A DNA stretch of 8,341 bases from the NCBI GenBank assembly GCA_945988915.1, contig CAMFTS010000047.1, positions 1 through 8,341 of the forward strand, read 5' to 3'. The number at the start of each line of letters is the position of its first letter. Position 1 is the first letter of the stretch. Position numbers and translations under genes: made by a program. The stretch comes from an uncultured Clostridia bacterium (GTDB lineage: Bacteria; Bacillota; Clostridia; Oscillospirales; Acutalibacteraceae). Under the pieces are notes generated by a model. The model was not told the origin of the DNA. It saw only the letters and a list, made by a program, of their open reading frames with translations, and did no database searches. Below are positions 1 through 6,556 of this stretch, in pieces.

Positions 1-44
1 CACAAGGAGTATCGTCGGCAGCGTCAGATGTGTATAAGAGACAG
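1..44 (+). other. Illumina Nextera adapter left on the contig end (not genomic)
   Basis: Bases 26-44 read AGATGTGTATAAGAGACAG, the 19-bp Tn5 mosaic end used in Nextera tagmentation. Bases 12-25 (TCGTCGGCAGCGTC) are the Nextera read-1 arm. Bases 4-11 (AAGGAGTA) match the i5 index I know as S507/N507, and bases 1-3 (CAC) fit the end of the P5 flow-cell oligo. The order P5, index, read-1 arm, mosaic end is exactly that of a library molecule, so this is untrimmed synthetic sequence joined to genomic DNA at base 45. The ftsK reading frame happens to stay open through it, which would add about 15 false residues to that protein. Confidence 0.98.
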
Positions 45-2424
45 GTTCGAGATCATCAATAATTCTTGCGGCACGGGCATAACCTAATTTAAGCTTTCTC
101 TGTAAAAGTGTTGTGGATGCCATCTGATTTTCGACTACAACTTCGATTGCTTTAGGCAACATTTCATCTGCATCGGAATCGCCTGCATCAGACGAAACCT
201 CGGAAGTACCTCCGTTTTTCTTTTTATCCATAGCTGCCTGGCGTTCAATCTCCTTCATAACTTCATCGTCATATGAAGTTTTTTCCTGTGATTTAATGAA
301 CTCTACAACCGTTTCTACCTCTTTATCAGAAAGAAAACAGCCTTGAATTCTGACAGGCTTTGCAATACCGACCGGATAAAACAGCATATCACCGTTTCCG
401 AGCAATTTCTCGGCACCGACTGAATCTATAATCGTTCTTGAGTCAATCTGAGATGAAGTTTTAAGAGTGAGTCGGCTTGGAATATTTGCCTTGATGAGAC
501 CTGTAATAACATCAACCGAAGGTCTTTGTGTGGCAATTACAAGATGCATACCTGCCGCACGAGCCATCTGAGCAAGACGGCAAATAGAGTCTTCAACTTC
601 ATGAGGAGCCGCCATCATAAGATCGGACAATTCGTCAATAAAAATAACTATCTGAGGCATTCTTTCTTGTCCTATGCTTTCACAGATACTATTAAAGCCT
701 TCTATGTCACGAACATTATTTTCAGAGAACATTTTATAGCGTCGTAACATTTCGCCGACTGCCCAAGAAAGAGCACCGGAGGCTTTTCTGGGGTCAGAGA
801 CAACAGGAACCATAAGATGCGGAATACCGTTATACACAGTAAACTCTACCTGTTTAGGATCTATCATAAGAAGTTTTACTTCTTCAGGTTTTGCGTTGTA
901 AAGTATTGATACAATCATTGAATTCATACAAACCGATTTACCTGAACCCGTAGTACCCGCAACAAGAAGATGAGGCATTTTTGCAAGGTCGGCATACATA
1001 CATTCACCTGCAATATCCTTACCCAACGCAACATTAAGCTTTGACTTTGTAACCGCCTTTTTATAAGCCTCTCTGTCGATAAGTTCACGCAAAGTGACAG
1101 TTGCTCTGCTCCTGTTAGGAACTTCAATGCCAACAGCAGCCTTATTAGGAATAGGAGCTTCAATTCTTACTCCGGATGCGGCAAGATTAAGTGCGATATC
1201 GTCGGCAAGATTTGTTATCCTGCTGATTTTAACACCTGCGGCAGGCTGAATTTCATATCTTGTAACCGACGGTCCGCGGCTGATATCAACAACCCTTGTT
1301 TCAACACCGAAGCTTTTAAGAGTATCAACAAGTTTTGTTGCATTCTGCTTAAGCTCGGTTTCATAATTCAATCCCTTGGAATTCTTTGGCAATGCAAGAC
1401 AATCAAGCGGCGGCATAATATATTCTTTTTCCGGCTTTTTTTCATTTGACTCTATACTGTCTGCAAAATCATTTTCAGAATCGGTTGATTTACCTTCTTT
1501 AACCTTTTCAGATTCGGTTTTTTTATCTTCAACACCCGTACTATTAAATTTTTTAATAATGTCATCAAGCTGAACAGGCTTTGAATTTGAAGAATCATCG
1601 ATTTTTTCAGCTTCAGCAAGTTCAGAAACATATGCATCTTCTTTCGTTTTGTCCTCAGGCAAAACGAAATCAATCTGCTTTTTGACTTTGTGCTTTTTAG
1701 CATCTTGATAAGGTACGAGTTCATTATTGTCAAGGAGCTCTTCTTCGTAATCATCTTCGGTGTTGAATCTGTCCTGAATATGCTCTTCGGTAATTTTTCC
1801 GACTTTTTGCACGGGCTTGACAATTCCTTTGAAAAGTCTTGTAAGCGTTGTGCCCGTTACAAGCATAATTGCAAGGAAAAGTAAAATCAGAATTATAGCG
1901 ACAGCAGGTACTTTTGAGCTTCCTGTTAAGAGCAATATCAGTCCGCCGATAATGGCACCTATTGCACCGCTGCCGAAGACCGAACCTTCGGTACTGAACA
2001 TTGTGTATGCATATGCTATATCGCTGAAATACGATACTTCTCCGTCAAAAGTGAAAATATGTATTGCGCTGCTGATAAGCACAGTGAGAAATGCCGATTC
2101 AATTACTTTTGAACCAACTCTCGAATCTGTTTTATTTAATGTTGCCATAACCGCAATATATATTAGTATCAAAGGCCAGACATATGAAGTGAAACCGAAA
2201 AGTCCGAAAAGCAGACTTCTTAACGCGCCCCAAACAGCTTCCCCCGGAATGAATGCCAGACATATAAGTAACAATGAAACACAGAACAAAACAATCGCAT
2301 ACACCTGTCTGTTTGAAGATGTTTCCTGCGATTTGGCGTTTTGTTTGTTTCTTGTATTATTGTTTTGAGCAGGTCTTTGGTTTGACCTTTGATTTGATCG
2401 TGTTCCTTTTTTAGGAGCTGACAT
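45..2424 (-). CDS. ftsK: DNA translocase FtsK/SpoIIIE (C-terminus missing at contig end)
   Basis: This is the membrane-anchored hexameric ATPase that pumps chromosomal DNA through the closing septum, at division or into the forespore. 793 genuine codons are visible. Residues 1-40 are polar and rich in Asn, Gln and Lys. Four or five hydrophobic segments follow at about 41-58, 77-95, 106-125, 149-167 and 172-190. An acidic and Lys-rich linker spans about 205-335. The motor has Walker A GTTGSGKS at 490-497, DPKQVEF at 522-528, Walker B IVIFIDELSDLMM at 592-604, and the SpoIIIE signatures EDSICRLAQMARAAG and ATQRPSVDVITGLIKANIPSR at 631-651. The DNA-reading gamma winged helix starts near 755 and is cut off at residue 793 (TTLLQRKLKLGYARAARIIDDLE). 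By comparison with SpoIIIE (about 790 residues), roughly 40-50 residues are lost. The frame is unbroken from 2424 to 45. It lies 19 nt downstream of tepA, so probably shares its promoter. Confidence 0.96.
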
Positions 2425-2430
2425 TTGGAT

Positions 2431-2436
2431 ACCTCC
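2431..2436 (-). promoter_or_regulatory. Ribosome binding site fixing the ftsK start
   Basis: On the minus strand GGAGGT lies six bases before the ATG at 2424-2422, a near-ideal Shine-Dalgarno and spacing. It sits in the 19-nt gap after the tepA stop codon. It supports starting ftsK at 2424 rather than at one of the internal ATGs. Confidence 0.85.
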
Positions 2437-2443
2437 GAATATT

Positions 2444-3190
2444 TCAATTCTTTTCTGTAATAACCGAATATAAATAATCAAGCGCATCTGAAAGTCCTCC
2501 GAGTTGATCAATAAGACCCTCTTTAACTGCACTTTCCCCGTCAAGAACTGTTCCTACATCCATTATCAATTCACCTGTGTCCATCATAAGCTCTCTGAAT
2601 CTTTCTGACGGCATACGCGAATTTGAAGTTACAAAGCGAACAATTCTCTCCTGCATTTTATCAAAGTATGAAAGTGTTTGCGGAACGCCTATAACAGTGC
2701 CGTTCATTCTTACCGGGTGAACAGTCATGGTAGCTGACGGCACTATAAAAGATTTATCAGCCGCTACTGCAAGCGGAACTCCTATTGAATGGCCTCCTCC
2801 AAGTACAAGCGACGCCACAGGGGTTTTCATTCCGCTTATAAGCTCGGCTATGGCAAGTCCGGCTTCAATATCTCCTCCAACGGTATTGAGAATAACGAGC
2901 AAGCCCTCTATTTCATCACTTTCTTCAATAGCTACAAGCTGAGGAATAACATGCTCATACTTTGTTGTTTTGTTTTGAGGAGGTAAAATGTAGTGACCTT
3001 CAATCTGTCCTATTATTGTCAGACAATGAATATAGTGTCCGTTTTTTGTAATCGTTGCAGAGCCGGACTCCAAAATCTGCTCGTTGTTATTTATACATTC
3101 ACTTTCTTTTGATTCATCCTGTTCCGAAGAAATCTCGCTTGGTAAATTTCCCGGAAAATCAATTGAAAAATCCAAATCTTTATCTTTCAT
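2444..3190 (-). CDS. tepA: TepA-like ClpP-fold serine protease (translocation-enhancing protein family)
   Basis: A 248-residue member of the ClpP/crotonase-fold family closest to Bacillus TepA (YmfB), which has been linked to protein export. Its cellular substrate is not established. Residues 1-45 are an acidic, probably disordered extension with no family motif. The core runs from about 53 to 245. LVILNTVGGDIEAGLAIAEL (98-117) is the substrate-groove strand with its Gly-Gly. LVLGGGHSIG (128-137) carries the expected nucleophile Ser135. TMTVHPVRM (154-162) carries the expected His158. Asp211 is a tentative third triad member, two residues out of register with ClpP. GVPQTLSYFDKMQERIV (168-184) is typical of the TepA branch and not of ClpP itself. 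The start at 3190 has AAGAGG nine bases upstream. The tepA-ftsK order matches the tepA-spoIIIE linkage of Bacillus. No signal peptide is seen, so a cytoplasmic location is likely. Confidence 0.88.
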   Translation of the reverse strand: MKDKDLDFSIDFPGNLPSEISSEQDESKESECINNNEQILESGSATITKNGHYIHCLTIIGQIEGHYILPPQNKTTKYEHVIPQLVAIEESDEIEGLLVILNTVGGDIEAGLAIAELISGMKTPVASLVLGGGHSIGVPLAVAADKSFIVPSATMTVHPVRMNGTVIGVPQTLSYFDKMQERIVRFVTSNSRMPSERFRELMMDTGELIMDVGTVLDGESAVKEGLIDQLGGLSDALDYLYSVITEKN

Positions 3191-3210
3191 AGAGCAAATA
3201 CCTCTTTATT

Positions 3211-3232
3211 GTAATAATACTAAAATTATTAC
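3211..3232. repeat. Inverted repeat in the tepA leader
   Basis: GTAATAAT (3211-3218) and ATTATTAC (3225-3232) are perfect 8-bp arms around a 6-nt loop. The repeat lies between the predicted tepA transcription start (about 3259) and its ribosome site (3201-3206). It could be an operator or a weak RNA hairpin, but it is AT-rich, has no T-run and may be chance. Confidence 0.35.
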
Positions 3233-3265
3233 CCGTAAAAAGTTAAATATTTGCATTTTCAATAT

Positions 3266-3294
3266 ATTGTATCATAAACTTAAAAAGATATCAA
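3266..3294 (-). promoter_or_regulatory. Sigma-A-type promoter for tepA-ftsK
   Basis: Read on the minus strand, the -35 is TTGATA (3294-3289, 5 of 6 to consensus). A 17-nt spacer follows, then the -10 TACAAT (3271-3266, 5 of 6). A TG one base before the -10 makes it an extended -10 element. The predicted start is near 3259, giving a leader of roughly 70 nt to the tepA ATG. Confidence 0.7.
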
Positions 3295-3323
3295 CAAATT
3301 GTTATATTTACTGATATATTTTT

Positions 3324-3339
3324 TATTTAATATTAAATA
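3324..3339. repeat. Perfect 16-bp AT-only palindrome
   Basis: TATTTAATATTAAATA is a perfect palindrome with no spacer. It is centred about 58 bp upstream of the predicted aconitase start and lies upstream of both promoters' -35 boxes. It may be an activator or nucleoid-protein site, or part of an UP-like AT tract. AT-rich composition makes chance palindromes more likely. Confidence 0.4.
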
Positions 3340-3354
3340 TTGAGCTAACAACGA

Positions 3355-3383
3355 TTGACAAATTATTATCAATGCTTTAAAAT
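3355..3383 (+). promoter_or_regulatory. Strong sigma-A-type promoter of the acn-icd-rex operon
   Basis: A perfect -35 TTGACA (3355-3360), a 17-nt spacer and a -10 TAAAAT (3378-3383, 5 of 6) form a near-consensus promoter. It is preceded by a long AT tract that could act as an UP element. The predicted start is near 3390, giving a leader of about 39 nt before the aconitase ATG at 3429. Confidence 0.8.
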
Positions 3384-3388
3384 AAACT

Positions 3389-3407
3389 TTGTTAAAAAAG
3401 TTAACAA
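3389..3407 (+). promoter_or_regulatory. Rex-like operator over the acn transcription start
   Basis: TTGTTAA (3389-3395) and TTAACAA (3401-3407) are perfect inverted arms separated by AAAAG. The arms equal those of the clostridial Rex consensus TTGTTAA-N4-TTAACAA, but the spacer is five rather than four. The site covers about -1 to +18, a place where a bound repressor would block initiation, and the operon itself encodes Rex. The longer near-repeat (3384-3411) could also fold as an RNA hairpin. Assignment to Rex is inference. Confidence 0.55.
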
Positions 3408-3428
3408 GTTTTACAAGGAGAGAATAAT

Positions 3429-5360
3429 ATGGGACTTACAGTTGCACAAAAACTAATTAAATCACATCTTGTTTCAGGCGATATGATTCCCGGCCACGAA
3501 GTCGGCCTTAAAATCGATCAGACCCTTACACAAGATGCCACGGGTACTATGGCTTATCTTGAATTTGAAGCTATGGGAGTTAAAAGAGTAAAAACAGAAT
3601 TATCTGTTGCCTATATTGATCACAACACATTACAGACGGGCTTTGAAAATGCCGATGACCACAGATTCATTCAATCTGTTGCAAAAAAACGCGGTATTCG
3701 TTTCTCCCGTCCCGGCAACGGTATTTGTCACCAGGTACATCTTGAAAGATTCGGCAAACCCGGAAAGACCTTAATCGGTTCTGACAGCCATACACCGACA
3801 GGCGGCGGTATCGGTATGCTAGCTATGGGTGCCGGCGGTCTTGATGTTGCCGTTGCTATGGGTGGCGGAACATACTATATCACAATGCCTAAAATTGTAA
3901 ATGTTCACCTTACCGGTGCTTTACAGCCATATGTTGCCGCAAAAGATGTAATTCTTGAGGTTTTAAGAATTATGACCGTAAAAGGCGGTGTCGGTAAGAT
4001 TATCGAATATACCGGAGACGGTGTAAAAACTCTTACCGTTCCCGAAAGAGCTACTATTACTAATATGGGTGCTGAACTCGGCGCCACAACCTCGGTTTTC
4101 CCGTCAGATGAAGTTACTAAAGCTTTCCTAAAGGCACAAGGCCGTGAGGAAGACTGGTCTGAATTAAAAGCTGATGAAGATGCAGTATATGACGAGATTA
4201 TTGAAATCAATCTTTCAGAGCTTGAACCTATGGCTGCAATGCCTCACATGCCTGACCTGGTTAAGAAGGTTAAGGATATCGGCGAAATCAAGGTAGATCA
4301 GGTTTGTATCGGCTCTTGCACCAATTCATCACTTATGGATATGCTTAAGGTTGCTGCCATTCTCAGAGGCAAGACGGTTTGCCCGTCAGTAAGCCTTTCT
4401 ATTGCTCCCGGTTCTAAGCAAGTTCTTAATATGCTTGCTCTTAACGGAGGTCTTTCGGATATGATAAACGCAGGAGCAAGAATTCTTGAAAGTGCTTGCG
4501 GTCCTTGTATCGGTATGGGGCAGTCGCCTAATTCAGCAGGAGTATCACTCCGTACATTCAACAGAAACTTCCTCGGCCGTTCAGGAACTAAAGACGCAGG
4601 AATTTATCTCGTAAGCCCCGAAGTTGCCGCAGCTTCTGCTTTAACAGGTAAGCTTACCGATCCGAGAACTTTGGGAGATCCGCTTAAGATTCTTATGCCC
4701 GAAGCATTTATTGTTAATGACAATATGGTAGAAATGCCCGCTTCTCCTGAAGAGGCAGACAGCGTTGAGGTTCTCTACGGTCCGAATATCAAGCCGTTCC
4801 CGACTACAACAAAGATGCCTGAAAGCATTGAAGCTAAGGCAATTCTTAAGGTTGGTGACGATATTACAACCGACCATATTATGCCGGCAGGTGCTAAAAT
4901 TCTCCCCTACCGCTCAAACATTCCGCATCTTTCACAGTTCTGCTTCGCTGTATGTGATGAAACATTCGCTGAAAGAGCAAAGGCTGAAGGCAAAGGCTTT
5001 ATCATTGGCGGCGCAAACTACGGACAGGGTTCATCCCGTGAACACGCTGCACTTGTTCCGCTTTATCTCGGCATAAAAGCAGTTATAACTAAATCTTTTG
5101 CAAGAATTCACTGCGCTAACCTTATAAATGCAGGTATTCTTCCGCTGAACTTTGCAAATCCCGACGACTATGACAAGATAGATCAGGGCGACGAGCTTGC
5201 TCTTAACGGTATCAAATCGGCAATAATGAATGATGAGACCGCTTATCTTGAAAACAAGACTAAAGGTGAAAAATACGAGCTTAAGTATGACCTTTCAAAG
5301 CGTCAGAAGGATATTATCGTAAACGGCGGATTACTTAACTATACAAAGGAAAACATATAA
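3429..5360 (+). CDS. acn: Aconitate hydratase (aconitase, Aquifex-type, 643 aa)
   Basis: This cytoplasmic [4Fe-4S] enzyme isomerises citrate to isocitrate through cis-aconitate. The three cluster-ligand cysteines are visible: Cys297 in GSCTNSS, and Cys357 and Cys360 in ESACGPCIGMG. Other family signatures are IGSDSHTPTGGGIGMLAMGAGG (116-137, with active-site region His121), SPEVAAASALTG (396-407), GDDITTDHIMPAGAKILPYRS (476-496) and the swivel-domain YGQGSSREHAAL (531-542). At 643 residues it is much shorter than the roughly 850-900-residue AcnA and AcnB enzymes. It fits the short form often called Aquifex type in anaerobes. AAGGAG at 3415-3420 precedes the ATG. It is first in an operon, 14 nt before the isocitrate dehydrogenase-like gene, as expected for a citrate to 2-oxoglutarate route. 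A homoaconitase or isopropylmalate isomerase role is less likely, because both domains are fused and the neighbour is an isocitrate-type enzyme. Confidence 0.95.
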   Translation: MGLTVAQKLIKSHLVSGDMIPGHEVGLKIDQTLTQDATGTMAYLEFEAMGVKRVKTELSVAYIDHNTLQTGFENADDHRFIQSVAKKRGIRFSRPGNGICHQVHLERFGKPGKTLIGSDSHTPTGGGIGMLAMGAGGLDVAVAMGGGTYYITMPKIVNVHLTGALQPYVAAKDVILEVLRIMTVKGGVGKIIEYTGDGVKTLTVPERATITNMGAELGATTSVFPSDEVTKAFLKAQGREEDWSELKADEDAVYDEIIEINLSELEPMAAMPHMPDLVKKVKDIGEIKVDQVCIGSCTNSSLMDMLKVAAILRGKTVCPSVSLSIAPGSKQVLNMLALNGGLSDMINAGARILESACGPCIGMGQSPNSAGVSLRTFNRNFLGRSGTKDAGIYLVSPEVAAASALTGKLTDPRTLGDPLKILMPEAFIVNDNMVEMPASPEEADSVEVLYGPNIKPFPTTTKMPESIEAKAILKVGDDITTDHIMPAGAKILPYRSNIPHLSQFCFAVCDETFAERAKAEGKGFIIGGANYGQGSSREHAALVPLYLGIKAVITKSFARIHCANLINAGILPLNFANPDDYDKIDQGDELALNGIKSAIMNDETAYLENKTKGEKYELKYDLSKRQKDIIVNGGLLNYTKENI

Positions 5361-5374
5361 CGGAGGAAATTAAA

Positions 5375-6544
5375 ATGACAGAAGAGAATTTACAGGCTGC
5401 CCTTAAAAAATTTGAAGAGCTTGTTCGCGAACAGTCAGCTCGTTCAGATAAAATCAAGGCAGAGAAAGAATTTTTGGATTACGAAAAGCTTGATAAAATT
5501 ATTATCGGCGTATGCGGCGGCGACGGTATCGGCCCTATCATTACAAAAGAATCAGCAAGAGTTCTTGAGTATATTCTTGCCGACGATGTAAAAGCCGGAA
5601 AAATTGAATTTAAAGTAATTGACGGACTTACAATAGAAAACAGAATAGCTCATATGAAAGCTATTCCCGACGATGTTCTTGAAGAGCTTAAATCATGTCA
5701 TGTTATTCTGAAAGGACCGACAACCACTCCTCAGGCCGGCGACGGTATGCCTAACATTGAAAGCGCTAATGTTGCAATGAGAAAAGCTCTTGACCTTTTT
5801 GCAAATGTCCGTCCTGTCAAGATTGCTGATCAGGGCATCGACTGGACATTCTTCCGTGAAAATACCGAAGGCGCTTATGCAGTCGGTTCTAAAGGCGTTA
5901 ATGTTGATGACGATCTTGCAATCGATTTTGTTGTAACTACCTCTGAAGGTTCGGAAAGAATTGCAAGAATGGCATATGAATATGCAAGAAAGAATCACAA
6001 AGAAAGAGTATCAATCATAAACAAAGCAAATGTAATCAAAACTACCGACGGCAAATTCTTGAACATTTGCAAAAAAGTCGGCGAAGAATATCCGGAAATT
6101 ACAACAGATGAATGGTACATTGATATTACCACGGCTAAGCTTATTGATGAAAAGCGCAGAAAAGATTTCAAGGTGTTCGTTCTTCCTAACCTTTACGGCG
6201 ATATCATTACAGACGAAGCTGCTGAATTCCAAGGCGGAGTAGGAACGGCAGGCAGTGCAAATCTCGGTAAAAAGTACGCTATGTTTGAAGCTATTCACGG
6301 TTCTGCTCCGAGAATGATTAAGGAAGGCAGAGGTCAGTATGCCGATCCTTGCTCAATGCTTCGTGCAAGCGTCATGCTTCTTTCACATATCGGTAAACAG
6401 GCTGAAGCTGATTTACTTGAAAAAGCACTTGATTTCTGTATGTTTGAAGATAAGAAATATGTTATTACAGGCCGTGATGACGGTGCTACTTGCTCACAGT
6501 TCGGCGACTATGTAATGGAAACTGTTAAAAAGCTTTCTAAGTGA
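5375..6544 (+). CDS. icd: Isocitrate dehydrogenase (isocitrate/isopropylmalate dehydrogenase family)
   Basis: Predicted to oxidise and decarboxylate isocitrate to 2-oxoglutarate with reduction of NAD+ or NADP+. The 389 residues begin with about 40 charged residues before the first strand, KIIIGVCGGDGIGP (41-54). The predicted substrate residues, by comparison with E. coli Icd, are Ser130, Arg136, Arg146, Arg161, Tyr168 and Lys217. The metal-binding aspartates are Asp250, Asp276 and Asp280 (NLYGDIITDEAAE). FANVRPVK (142-149) resembles the NAD-type enzymes. The cofactor loop is odd: HGSAP is followed by Arg313-Met314, not the Asp typical of NAD enzymes or the Lys-Tyr of E. coli NADP-Icd, and the loop is about two residues longer. 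Cofactor choice is therefore open. GGAGG (5362-5366) lies eight bases before the ATG. Aconitase ends 14 nt upstream, and the stop codon overlaps the rex ribosome site. Isopropylmalate or homoisocitrate dehydrogenase is less likely, given the neighbour and Ser130. Confidence 0.88.
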   Translation: MTEENLQAALKKFEELVREQSARSDKIKAEKEFLDYEKLDKIIIGVCGGDGIGPIITKESARVLEYILADDVKAGKIEFKVIDGLTIENRIAHMKAIPDDVLEELKSCHVILKGPTTTPQAGDGMPNIESANVAMRKALDLFANVRPVKIADQGIDWTFFRENTEGAYAVGSKGVNVDDDLAIDFVVTTSEGSERIARMAYEYARKNHKERVSIINKANVIKTTDGKFLNICKKVGEEYPEITTDEWYIDITTAKLIDEKRRKDFKVFVLPNLYGDIITDEAAEFQGGVGTAGSANLGKKYAMFEAIHGSAPRMIKEGRGQYADPCSMLRASVMLLSHIGKQAEADLLEKALDFCMFEDKKYVITGRDDGATCSQFGDYVMETVKKLSK

Positions 6545-6556
6545 GGGATTTTTACT

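Larger units (their letters stand above)
3191..3428. other. Divergent AT-rich intergenic region
   Basis: These 238 bases separate the minus-strand tepA-ftsK unit from the plus-strand aconitase operon. They hold two oppositely facing sigma-A-type promoters about 60 bp apart between their -35 boxes. They also hold an AT-only 16-bp palindrome between the promoters, an inverted repeat in the tepA leader and one or two Rex-like palindromes at the aconitase promoter. I see no convincing small gene or RNA here. Confidence 0.8.

Noticed and set aside
26..44. Tn5 mosaic end, which could be taken as a transposon end or mobile element
   Set aside because: It is flanked by the Nextera arm and an index sequence in library order, with no transposase or target duplication, so it is an adapter.
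1452..1823. A 123-residue Lys- and Leu-rich minus-strand frame
   Set aside because: It lies wholly inside the ftsK linker in another frame, and its low-complexity look reflects the repetitive Lys/Glu codons of ftsK.
1817..2368. A 183-residue plus-strand frame opposite the ftsK membrane region
   Set aside because: It is antisense to conserved ftsK sequence, has no ribosome site and no recognisable domain.
45..2424. Possible frameshift or pseudogene in ftsK, since many short overlapping frames cover the region
   Set aside because: Translating the minus strand from 2424 gives one unbroken frame to base 45 with Walker A exactly in register. It lacks a stop only because the contig ends.
3293..3303. 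AACAAATTGTT palindrome as another Rex half-site pair
   Set aside because: The half-sites are in the wrong order (CAA outward before TTG) and too close together for a Rex operator; it also overlaps the tepA -35 box by chance-level AT sequence.
3346..3361. CcpA cre-like site around AACAACGATTGACA
   Set aside because: It has one base too many and several mismatches to the cre consensus; the match comes mainly from the -35 hexamer.
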